The translations under genes were made by a program, and so were the position numbers. Source: a virus. From it: DNA of 27,916 nt. The stretch covers positions 1 to 27,916 of the IMG/VR virus record IMGVR_UViG_3300032193_000551. One strand, 5' to 3'. This document shows, one piece after another, positions 12,834-23,000 of this stretch (its first letter is position 1; each line of letters begins with the position of its first letter). The notes beneath the pieces are model-generated. The model searched no databases and was not told the DNA's origin. It saw nothing but the letters and a program-made list of their open reading frames with translations.

Positions 12834-14932
12834 TATCCTATTGTAATACTAACGGTTTTATCTGTACTTACTACTGCTGGACTTATCATTCTAAGTTTTA
12901 CAGTATCTCCATTACTTACATTACCTGTAAATGCCCATGCACCACCATTAACAGATGCTTGACCATTGGTAACATTAAATGGAGATGGTGATGTAATACC
13001 TTGGATTATAATAGTATTACTCTCAACATATGTATTAGGGACTTGATCGTCTTTATCAATAAAGTAGAATGGATCAGGTATAATATCACCAGATGTAGTT
13101 GTAGTAATTCTCCATGTGTCTGATAGACTTGCATTGACAGAATTACCAATCGTGACAGTTGTTTCTACTTGACCAGCAGGATCAGGACTAGATGTTAGAC
13201 GAACTGATATTGTCTGATTATTAGTAATAGTTACAGGAGATGGATTATATGGTCCACCATCGACAGAAATAGTAGCACCATTTGATGTTGATACTAATGT
13301 TGGAACATTAATACCTGTAATAGTAAGTGTATTGCTGTCAATTGGAGTTGATGGTGGTTGGTCTACCGCATCAGTAAATTCAAAGTAGTCTGGTACACTA
13401 TCAGATACAGTTTGATTAGTGACACTCCACGATGCAGGAGCACCTGCACCAACCGTAATAGTTGTAGTCTTCGTATCTCCTAAAATATCACTAGTAAGAA
13501 CTCTTAATTGCAACTTCTGTCCATTTGCAATAGTTTTAGGATCTGCATTCCATGGTCCCCACCCAGTTCCATCATTAACTCTACTCTCAAAACCAAATAA
13601 AACTGCACTAGGAGCGGTTACAATAGCGTCAGTAGTAATTCCAGTAATAGTAACTTCATTGCTCTGCACATAAGATTGCAATGGAGCATCTATAACGTCA
13701 TTAAATGTAAATGTGTTTGGTATTTGTGCAGGTTCAGATTTAGTTGTAATCTTGAATGTAGTGGTATAACTACCAATTGTTACTGATGCAGTTTTTAGCG
13801 TTGCAAACAATGCAGATGACTGCATCCTTAATTGTAAACTCTGTCCGTTACCAATTGTTCCAGCAGTTGTAGTAAAACCACCACCATTAATGGACATCTG
13901 TGCTCCATTAGTAACAGAAACAGGAACAGCAACTTCTAATCCACTAATTGTTACTACATTACTAGAATATACTTGTCCCAGTTCTGCTTCTGTGATGGAA
14001 GAAAAAGTAACTGGGTCTGGGTCATTATCAGGGACCAGCATTTTAATGGTAATGTCTCTGGTTAATATGCCAGAATTACCATTAACTTTTAATCTATATG
14101 TTGTCTCTGCTGATGGACCAGGGTTTAGAGTATAACTACCACTCAAAAGACTTCCAGATGGAATAGAATAAATTTGCGTCTCTGTGCCACCATTTACAAG
14201 GTAAATCTGTCCACTAGTAGCCCCTTGGAAATTTCCTAATTGTGTGCTCCAAGTAAATGTTATTGGATCCCCAGGAATAATACTATGGGTAGGGAAATCA
14301 TCATTTGCACGGAAATATTGAATATGTGTTGGAACCTCACCATAGATACGTATTCTAGAAATAGCATATCTATCACCAGCATTTACATTCTGTTCATATA
14401 CACCACCACTACCAGCAAATTCTGGTTGAGCGACACTATAAGCATAAAACTCCCACAAGAATAATCCACGATTTGCAGCAGGAATTTGTACAGTTACAGT
14501 AAACCAATTTCCGCCACCCTGAACATCTGGAAATGTATATCCACCATCTCTACCAGAATATGCGACAAGTGTTGGTGCAGTGCTACCACCACTAGAACAC
14601 TTAAGATATAGAGATTCTCCATTATTGTTAGGTCTCTCTCCACCATTATAATCATCACCAACAATAACATCAATGATCATGTACTCCATAGAGGTAGTAT
14701 TCATCAACCATTGAGCAGACCTGTTGACAACGTAGAAGGTACTGCCAAATGTACCAAAACTTAGATGCTTTGTACCAACGTTGTTTTGAAATCCACCAAG
14801 TTCTCCAGTTCCACAAGCACCAGAAACTCCATAACAACTATTATAGATAGCACAACCATCCAGATAATCATTTACTCCATCAAAGTCCCAAGATCCTTGC
14901 CCTGGTAGAAGTGTGTAGATTAATTCTGCCAT
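12833..14932 (-). CDS. Modular adhesin/tail-fibre paralogue with unique N-terminal domain
   Basis: 699 aa, first of the three tandem paralogues in transcription order. The N-terminal domain (1-198) is unlike those of the others: it contains WDFDGVNDYLDG, a cysteine-bearing stretch (CAIYNSCYGVSGACGTG) and predicted beta strands (YMIIDVIVGDD, NWFTVTVQIP, RYAISRIRIYGE). This could be a jelly-roll or lectin-like carbohydrate-binding domain, but that is only inference. The shared linker begins at HIQYFRANDDFP (203-214), followed by four Ig-like repeats starting near 304, 404, 513 and 619 and ending VSITIG. No signal peptide is seen. The gene begins 2 bases after the stop of the short collar protein and its TAA overlaps the next ATG. 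Probably a tail-fibre component exposed to the host. Confidence 0.75.
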   Translation of the reverse strand: MAELIYTLLPGQGSWDFDGVNDYLDGCAIYNSCYGVSGACGTGELGGFQNNVGTKHLSFGTFGSTFYVVNRSAQWLMNTTSMEYMIIDVIVGDDYNGGERPNNNGESLYLKCSSGGSTAPTLVAYSGRDGGYTFPDVQGGGNWFTVTVQIPAANRGLFLWEFYAYSVAQPEFAGSGGVYEQNVNAGDRYAISRIRIYGEVPTHIQYFRANDDFPTHSIIPGDPITFTWSTQLGNFQGATSGQIYLVNGGTETQIYSIPSGSLLSGSYTLNPGPSAETTYRLKVNGNSGILTRDITIKMLVPDNDPDPVTFSSITEAELGQVYSSNVVTISGLEVAVPVSVTNGAQMSINGGGFTTTAGTIGNGQSLQLRMQSSALFATLKTASVTIGSYTTTFKITTKSEPAQIPNTFTFNDVIDAPLQSYVQSNEVTITGITTDAIVTAPSAVLFGFESRVNDGTGWGPWNADPKTIANGQKLQLRVLTSDILGDTKTTTITVGAGAPASWSVTNQTVSDSVPDYFEFTDAVDQPPSTPIDSNTLTITGINVPTLVSTSNGATISVDGGPYNPSPVTITNNQTISVRLTSSPDPAGQVETTVTIGNSVNASLSDTWRITTTTSGDIIPDPFYFIDKDDQVPNTYVESNTIIIQGITSPSPFNVTNGQASVNGGAWAFTGNVSNGDTVKLRMISPAVVSTDKTVSITIG
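12836..14326 (-). repeat. C-terminal Ig-like cassette, copy 1 (in the 699-aa protein)
   Basis: Residues 203-699. Same layout as the other two cassettes, but the linker lacks DQGIG (it has VNGGTETQIYS), and repeat 3 begins VSDSVPDYFEF in place of VADDNPDFFDF. The repeat 1-2 junction (PAQIPNTFTF) is shared with the 1226-aa paralogue. Confidence 0.85.
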
Positions 14933-14934
14933 TG

Positions 14935-15807
14935 TTAGAATTTAATGATGTATTCAACAAGAACAAATGGTTGGATACTCTCTGGTAATTCAGTTACAGT
15001 CTTAGTAGAAACATTAATAGTTGTCTGTAAATTGTCTGCAGGGACATTAAATGTGTTAAATGAATATGCAAAGTTGTTAGTATAGTCTGCAGAAGTTGGC
15101 CAACCTACTTTATGTTGGTGACGGGAAGTTTCAGTGGTAGTTGGGTTACCAGAAGTCTCTAGAGAGTGACCAGCAAATACATTCAATGTTCCATCACCTT
15201 TACCATCAGCACCAACCCTAAAGTTACCCGTATAATTTAAAACTCTGGTGTTTGCATCGTGACCATGAGCTTGGAAATTACTTTGATCAAGGATTACTTC
15301 TGACATCAATTTATCTTCAGGTGGGGTAAATTTCGTACTTCCCAACAAAGGAAGATCATTTTGACCAATAACAGTAAAATTACCAGAATAATCAATAGTA
15401 GATTGATTACCAATATTAGATGTTACATCAACTTCAGATCCAACACGTTTCTTTCCAGCAAAATTCTCTGTTTGAGTTTGCAATAGTGTAAGATCACTAT
15501 ACTGTCCCGACGCAAGACCTGGCTTAAGATATTTTGATCCTAAATCAGGTAATTGGAATTGATCTTCAGATATTGTCTTTTCTGGTTTCCTAAACTTTGA
15601 CGCATCACCAGTACCTAACAATGCAGCAAGTTCTGGATACTCAGATGCGGGCAAGATAGATCCATCACACCTTAAAAATCCAGCGGGAATTTGTGATCGC
15701 CAAGTGCTATCTAAAGGATCATTTGCAAGTGGCAATGTTGTAGTATACACTTGAATACTACCAATAATACCACCGTATTTTGATTTTTCTCTTGCGTAAT
15801 TTGCCAT
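14935..15807 (-). CDS. Tail-collar-domain fibre protein (short)
   Basis: 290 aa. Collar-type N-terminal part: GGIIGSIQVYTTTLP (12-26), IPAGFLRCDGSILPASEYPEL (40-60) and FQLPDLGSKYL (84-94). These match the pattern of the other two collar proteins (GWIECDGR..., GWLICNGQ...). Two His-x-His pairs, 181-183 (QAHGHD) and 230-232 (SRHQHK), and the ending VLVEYIIKF are also shared features. It would be a small baseplate or tail-fibre protein. Its ATG overlaps the TAA of the 414-aa collar gene (TAATG), suggesting the two are made in step and may form parts of one structure. The domain call is by motif; its exact place in the virion is not readable. Confidence 0.75.
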   Translation of the reverse strand: MANYAREKSKYGGIIGSIQVYTTTLPLANDPLDSTWRSQIPAGFLRCDGSILPASEYPELAALLGTGDASKFRKPEKTISEDQFQLPDLGSKYLKPGLASGQYSDLTLLQTQTENFAGKKRVGSEVDVTSNIGNQSTIDYSGNFTVIGQNDLPLLGSTKFTPPEDKLMSEVILDQSNFQAHGHDANTRVLNYTGNFRVGADGKGDGTLNVFAGHSLETSGNPTTTETSRHQHKVGWPTSADYTNNFAYSFNTFNVPADNLQTTINVSTKTVTELPESIQPFVLVEYIIKF

Positions 15808-17051
15808 TAGTATGCTCTGATGATGTACAGACAGATTAGTGATGGAGTTGCGGGATTAACATTAACATTGAATGCTTTATCAATGTTATCTGGAACAACA
15901 TTAGAAATCACGTTAACATTAGTTGTCGTTGGTAGTCTCTGATTAGCAAGATCAAAGAATACTTCAAATGGTTCATGTTGGTGTGGTTCGATAATAACGT
16001 CTCTACCTGCAATACCTGTAGTTTGATTAAAACTAATAGCATCTCTATTAAATAAAGTTTTTGTAAACGCTACAGCATCACCACTACTAGCAGCACCTGG
16101 GTCCCAGTTTCTAACTGGAATAGTAGTAGTGCTACCACCACTCATGTGTAGTAGAGTATCACCATTCAAGAACTGTTCGTCCATACTATAAGATGGGGGA
16201 AATCCTTGATTTGCACAAATCAAATAAGAATCATCACCAAACCAGTTTGCAATAGGAGAACCTTTCACTTCGTTTGCTTTCAAGTTAAATGTTGGGTTCT
16301 CACCACCAACGTTACAGATAAAAACTCCAGGTTGTCCACCACCAAATCCTTGCTGACTAGTATACTGAATTTCTAACTGTGCTTGAACCTTACCATAATC
16401 AAGTTCGTCAAAGTTAGCACGAGAAATACGATAATTAACTTCTCCCCATGCAGCAACACCTGCTCCAGGTTTCAATCCACTAGATCCACCCTGATAAATG
16501 GTATCAAAAGTCTCAGTGTGACTATGAATACTCGTATGCTTTCTGCCAAGTTTTCTAGCAGAAGTATATACTGTTTTTGCACCAAAAGTATCATTTAGAG
16601 TAGCACCAGTTAATTTGCCAAGAAAATCATTTTCTGGTGTATATGCGAAATTAATGTCGGTATATGCGCTAGTAGGAGCACCAGCAGAGTTATCAGTATC
16701 AGGACCAATCAAAGATGTAGTAGTGCCCTGTTCTACCAGAGCAGCTAATGCAGTTGTAGTATCAATATCATTACTATTATCAAAATACGATGCTTCAATA
16801 TCAACCAGTCCTCTCTGATTGATATTTGGTAAGAATATTCCTCCACTATAGTTTGGAAACGTACCAGCTAAATTATCTCCACCATAATTATCACCCATCA
16901 TTTGAGTCAAAAGTGGGTAGTCACCTGCTTCAATCCTCTGTCCATTACAAATTAACCAACCAGGAGGAATGGCAGTCAAGTCGCCGCCCCATGGCATGAT
17001 GGTGCCAATGGCGGCGGCAGTCATAGTTTTTAGTGTTCCGTATGTTGCCAT
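15807..17051 (-). CDS. Tail-collar-domain fibre protein
   Basis: 414 aa. The N-terminal collar domain is the clearest of the three: AIGTIMPWGGDLTAIPPGWL (14-33), CNGQRIEAGDYPLL, GDNYGGD and GIFLPNINQRGL (71-82). The middle is fibre-like and beta-rich. His-x-His pairs are at 176-178 (IHSHTE) and 357-359 (PHQHEP), of the kind that hold Fe or Zn in T4 tail fibres. It ends LICLYIIRAY, like its paralogues. ATG 17051 follows 48 non-coding bases after the giant gene, with no classical Shine-Dalgarno but an A-rich leader; the next residues (MATYGTLKTMTAAAIG) are a normal soluble N-terminus. It opens the run of tightly packed genes to its left. Confidence 0.85.
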   Translation of the reverse strand: MATYGTLKTMTAAAIGTIMPWGGDLTAIPPGWLICNGQRIEAGDYPLLTQMMGDNYGGDNLAGTFPNYSGGIFLPNINQRGLVDIEASYFDNSNDIDTTTALAALVEQGTTTSLIGPDTDNSAGAPTSAYTDINFAYTPENDFLGKLTGATLNDTFGAKTVYTSARKLGRKHTSIHSHTETFDTIYQGGSSGLKPGAGVAAWGEVNYRISRANFDELDYGKVQAQLEIQYTSQQGFGGGQPGVFICNVGGENPTFNLKANEVKGSPIANWFGDDSYLICANQGFPPSYSMDEQFLNGDTLLHMSGGSTTTIPVRNWDPGAASSGDAVAFTKTLFNRDAISFNQTTGIAGRDVIIEPHQHEPFEVFFDLANQRLPTTTNVNVISNVVPDNIDKAFNVNVNPATPSLICLYIIRAY

Positions 17052-17099
17052 GTTTTTTCGTCGATTTTTGGCGGAAAAATTTATTCAGAATATATGGAA
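17052..17099 (-). promoter_or_regulatory. Intergenic gap after giant gene; weak late-promoter-like box
   Basis: This 48-base gap is the longest non-coding stretch in the window. On the minus strand AATAAATT (17085-17078) matches the T4 late core TATAAATA at 6 of 8 positions and lies 27 bases from the ATG at 17051. A-runs and T-runs (CGACGAAAAAAC, AAATTTTTCC) are present, but I find no stem-loop stable enough to call a terminator. Its placement in front of a whole block of fibre genes makes it the best place to look for a late promoter. Confidence 0.25.
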
Positions 17100-20000
17100 T
17101 TAGATTTCCATTAACCACCAACCTTGTAGGTTGCTAGGAATACCAGATGGTTGACCGTTGTTCAGTGATGCACCAGCATATACAAGACCGAATGCAGCAT
17201 TAGGTGTGGTAACGATCAGTTCACCACCGTCATATCCAGCAAGGTTGACTCCCTGAATAGCATTTGAGGTGTTTGTAGAATCACCAGCAACTGGGATACC
17301 ATCAGGTGCTCTGAAGATCAATCTTACATTATAAGTCAAAGCGCCACCAATGTCTACAATTCTCATCATGTCACCAGTTGATGCCTGAGCAGGAAGTTTG
17401 ATGACGAGATCACCAGATGCTTTGGTGAAGTAGTTAATGTTAGGTGCCATGACACCAGCATCACCAGATACAGTAGAGACATACTCCCATCTTCTAGCAC
17501 CCGTAGGACCGAAGTAGTAGTCAACTCCACCTAGATCAATTGTTCCATTGTTATTTACACCGAATCTCAAAGTGCTTCCATCGTTGACTGTGAGATCTCC
17601 ACCATTCAATTCAACATCACCTGCGAAGAGGTTGGTTCCAGATCCTTCAGTCTCGATAACACCAGCAATCGTTAGGTTGCCACTGCCATTGATAAACTCA
17701 AGGCGTCTTCCAGTTCCTACATTGTCATTGACAAGGATGTCACCACCATTCATGGTAAGTGTTCCAGTGGCTCCTTCGACCATGAACTCAGTAAATCCAG
17801 CACCAACGCTTAGATCTCCAAGTAGTTTGGTATCACCATCAGCAGCATCAACTTCAAACGTTACGTTAGTACCATCAGTGATGGTTAGTTTTCTATCGTT
17901 GTTAGAAGTAGTACCAGTGAGTAGGATGTCATTTCTGACTTCAGTTGGACCTTCAATTGTGGTCTGACCTGTGGTAGATAGAACCTCAAAGACTGTGAAT
18001 GCTGTTGGTTCAGCACCATCATTTACTCTCAGACCCTGAATATTATTAGCGTCAGAAGCAACAGAATCAACGTTGAATAGTTCAGTGTCAGATAGTCTTA
18101 GAATATCAGTTGGGTTGATTGAACCACCAAACTCTGCGGTAGTGATTGTTACAACATCTAGAGCAGTTCCATTAGGAACAACACTGGTGGTGTAACTTAC
18201 ATTTTCCTGCTTGGTAAGTTTAGTGATTGGGCAGTTGTCAGGATGATCAACTCTCAGAGTAGTTCCTTCTTGTCCTCTCTCAACCTCAATTCTGATACCA
18301 TCAGGATCAATGCTAGTATCAGTGATCGATGGGTTAAGAATATCAACAACTCTTACAATTTCACAGAATGCCTGATCATCTACCTGTTCTCTATCGATTA
18401 GGATTAAATCACCGATTAGAATATCAGCAGCACCAATGGGTTCATTTAATGGTAAGAAATATGTATTAGTAGCAGCATTCTCAATGAAAGTTGGTCCACC
18501 CCACTGTGTATTACCTTGGGAGTCGATCGACTTATTAATTTCAACACGCTTGTAGATGTCAATGTTGAGGTTAGCTAGACCACCAATTGGGTGTGACTGT
18601 ACAGATGTACCGAAGATACCTCTAGTTGCTGTGATATTACCAGCAGACAGACCACCAAATAGTGTGATGTTACCATCAACTCTTTCAGATGCCTTAACAT
18701 ATAGACTGTTGTTGATCGTTGTTGTACCTGCGTCAGCAGAGATTGATAAGGTAGACGCTGTACGGCAGAGGTCAACTTCATTAGATCCACCAGAAGCACT
18801 AAACAACTCCAGTCTTGGAGTGAATGAATACATCCTGGTAGTACCTGTAGAAGGTGTACCAATCTGTAGGTCTCCATCAACTTTCAGTCTTGCGTTACGG
18901 ATGTTGAATAGTGAGTTTGGATTAGCAAACGCACCACCCATAAAGATCTGTGAGTTATATGCAACGTTGCTAGCAACTGTACCGATATCAACTACAGAGT
19001 TCTGTGAGTTGCTGTGGATATAAAGCAGTGAACTACCAGCATCATCACCAATCTTGACAATCTGTGATAGAGAAGAGTTACCAATGTTGATAGACTGCTG
19101 TGCTACTTCATCATAGTCATTAGCAATAGACAGTGTAACTGCCTCAGGGAATAGGTTAACATCAGTAGATGTAGGAGCAAGGGTGAATGAATTGCTTGGA
19201 GTATCAATGATACCGTTATCAATTGTTAGAGTCTGAGTGAATCTAACTTCACCATCAACAGTAAGTGTCTTGTCAAGGATAGCATCAGAAGAAGAGACAT
19301 TAATACCAACTCTCTGTAGATCTGTAGCAACTCTGAGTGTTGCAGTAGCGTCAGGGTTATCTCTATCACCACCAACCCAGAAAGCATTACGCTCACCAGT
19401 TGCAGTCTTAGCAATCAATGAACCTGCAGGCTCATTTAGGTAGTTCTGTACACTCTTACCTGTAATCCAAGCAGTACCAACAACATCTAGGTTTGCCTTA
19501 GGATCTGTGTGTACATCAACAAATGCTGTCTCGTATGCACTATGTGCAGAAGCAGCAACAGTGTTGATACCCAGTCTGTAATCACCAATAGTCTCAGTCT
19601 TAGTTCTCAGTGCCTCACCACCTAGAACACCAACTTCCTTCCAGTTAGCAGTAGAGAACTCCATTGTTGGAGCAGGTGTGCTACCGTTAATTGCAGAACC
19701 AGCATTAGAAACAACATTCTGCCAGGTTGGATTGGTTACAGGAGCATCTACATTACCATCACCATCGTTATCATATGATACACCAGAGACAGTCTCACCT
19801 ACCTTGATATAACAATAGGTGCCATTAGGATCAAAGTTATCAGGGATACCACCAATAACAGGACTGATGATATTAAATGTGCCGTTTAGAGTTCCAACTG
19901 GATAGAAGTTGTCAATTCTAATAGCAGAAGTTTCCCTAATGCCAAGAGAAGCGTTAGTTACCTGTACTTGGTTTACAACGTTCCAAACAATCTTGACTGC

Positions 20001-23000
20001 AGTTGTTCCATTGAACTCAATTCTAAAGATCTCTTCATTTGCAATAGCAGTGAAGTAGTTTGCATAGATCCAACCAAGTGAACCAGACCTTTCAACAGAG
20101 TCACCTTTGAATAGAATGTCACCATCTTGTGGTAGTACAAACTGAGAAGATGTACCATACTTAACATACTGCTTACTATCGAGTGCAGATCCACCTAGAC
20201 CAGCACTGTATAGAGTAGACTGGTTAGGAGTTACGTTAGAAGGTGTTGGACCTTGAAGTTCTAGTGCAGTGTGTGTCTGGAACTTATAAGACTGTCCATT
20301 CTTTCTAGCGTTGAGGATGAACTGTGCTGCCTTAATTTCATTCTTACCAATGAAGATGTCACCGCTCTGACGTGGAGCAAATGCAGTTCTATCAAGGGTA
20401 GGATCATTTGCAGAACCATCAGGATTCTCTAGATCAACGTTAGAAAGAATAATCAGTGGAGAATCTTGTAGGGTTAGATCACTATTATTAACGTTGATTG
20501 TGACTGGTGAGTTGAAGTTGCTTACCAGTTCTCCTTCACCACCGTTGACTGTAATATTCTGGTTGAATGTTACAGGAACCTCGAAGGTGGTAACGAGTGA
20601 ACTGATATCATCCTCATCATCATCAGAGTCAATCAGTGCTGCTCTTTCTAAGAACTCTTCCTCACCAGTGATAGCATTGATCTTACGGTTACCAATGTAT
20701 AGTTCACCATTGGAGTTAATACCCGTGTAGAAGACGATACCACCGTCTTGACGCTTCGCCTGAGCATAGTAGTCCTGAGTCGCTGTTAGGACGATCTCCT
20801 GACGTGCTGGGAGACCTGTGGAGTAGTTACCAGGACCGAAACCAAGGTATTCAAACGTGTGGTTACCAGCACGAGCGATAGATGGTCTGCGAAGTTCAAC
20901 GTACCACTTCTGGTCAACAAATACCTCACTGTCGCCAGCAAGAGGAATCTGTCTATCTTCAGCACCAGCAGAAGCATTACCTTCCTGTGCTGCGATAGCA
21001 TTGTCACCAGTGAAAGTGTTACGAGTAAATGCAGGAGTTTCGATTAGATCAAGGACAGATTCTTTAGTCATCGAAGACTTAGAATCGTTAGTTCTAACCA
21101 AACCATGTACATAGTTATCAGCAGCAGAGTATGTTGCTGGTGGATCAATTAGACCCTGTGCATATGCTTTCTCACTGCTGGTTGTACCTGCATGTGTGAA
21201 CCAATATGGATCGTTCTTATAGTTCTGTGGATACAGATAAGAAATTGGTTGAGAGAATTTGAAGTTGCGGAAGTTGTTTTGGTTACCAGCACCTAGAGGC
21301 AGTGGTGAGATGTTACCACGGATAGCAGTTAGATAATAGATACCATCTTGCTGCTGTGGAATACGACGTTGTAGCGTCTCGATGTCAAAGATGTAGAAGG
21401 TGTCATCAATCTCACCAGCATCCTCAACAGAAGCAACAACGTATCTGTTCTCTGATCCATCTTCCTTGATAATATCACCAGGGGTGACAGTATATACAGG
21501 TGCTCCATTCTGCTTGTAGAATAGGTCATCCTCGCCTTTCTCAATTAGTCTCTTGAGTGGTAGAGACTTACCCATATCTGGATCATCTAGGAGGTCAGCA
21601 TAAATGCCACCCTGCTGGAATCTGGTGTTAGCATATGGGGAGAAGATTAGGTTACCATCAATGGTATCACCCTTAATGATTAGGTAGTGATCAGATCCAA
21701 CGTTAGTATACGCATGAACATATGCAGAACCAGAACTATAACCAGACCATGTAATGTAGTGTGGATCAGTAGGAACACCGCTACCGATAGACTTATTGAT
21801 TTCAAACAGTCCACCCTGAGGAGCGGTGATCTTAACAGTTCTGAATGAAGAACCATTTAGTGCAAGGATCTCTGGGTTTGGTTCGTAATCATATACGTTA
21901 AGTTCTAGGTAAGTATCACCATCGAGATCTCTTAGTCTACCTGACTGTACAGTCATGGTGACATTGTTGTCTGTAGTGATTCTCTTTCTGTAGTCAATAC
22001 CAGCACCAGTAATGTCTCTACGGTATGGATCGTAGGCATTATTGATAGTTCCTAGGTTTTGGATGATCTGATTACTGGTCCATCCAATTCTTTCACCTGG
22101 GTTTCTATCGTTCTGGAAGAATGCATCGGACTTGAAGTTGCCAGGTGCAGGCTTCAATAGGATTCTCTGAGGTCTTAGTCTACGTGTAGAGTCAGTCCTT
22201 GTCTTAAGAACGAATCCATTGATAGGATCTCTAACACCCTCAAGATAGTTAGGAATGACATAACGAATCTTATATGTTCTGTCATCTTTATCTCTGTTAT
22301 CTTCCTGACGTTGATAGAAGGAATCGTTAGTCTTAGGATCAGGAGATGTACGTACATCACCATTGTATCCAATTCTCCAGAGGATACTTTCTCTTCTAAC
22401 ATCCAGTGCATTTGCATCACTAGAAGTATCCTTGACCTTGATATACCATCTACCAGTCTCACTGTTAGAGTATTCTAGTCCTCTTGGGTCGAATGCAAAT
22501 GGAGTCTGTGCCTTGTTAGCATAAGCAACGAACTGTGCATCACTTAGTTGCTGGAAAGTGATTCTATTTGTGTCATTGATTGCATCTGCATGAGTCTTAT
22601 AGATGCAGAATACTTTGTTTGGTTTGTCTAGACTGACAACATAACGTGTATAGAATTCAAACTCTGGGTTGAGTCTACCAGTTTCATCTGCAACACCAGC
22701 AGTAGAATCATTCTGGTTTGCTAGTGCATTGTCACCTTGTAGATTTGCTGCAAGTAGTGGTAGTGGGGTAGATTCATCAATCTTTCTGAAGAATACTCTT
22801 TGAGGTGTGGTGCTAGCGTTAGGAACATCAAAGATGTGTGCAACGTTAGCAACAATACCACCAGTAACTGCAGTTCCACCAGCAACAGCAACATCTAGTT
22901 GACACTTATAGGTGTCAAGATCATACTTCTCATCGAGTACAAACTTGTAGATATCGATTTCTACGTTCTCATCAATCGTATCAGATTCAGATGAGTAAAG

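Noticed and set aside
17052-17099. Possible intrinsic terminator after the giant gene
   Set aside because: T-runs and A-runs are present but no GC-rich stem can be formed next to them.
17548-19023. Plus-strand open frames at 17548-17967 and 18556-19023
   Set aside because: They are antisense to the fibre-like C-terminus of the giant gene, whose codon pattern suppresses stops on the opposite strand. No start signals or recognisable motifs.
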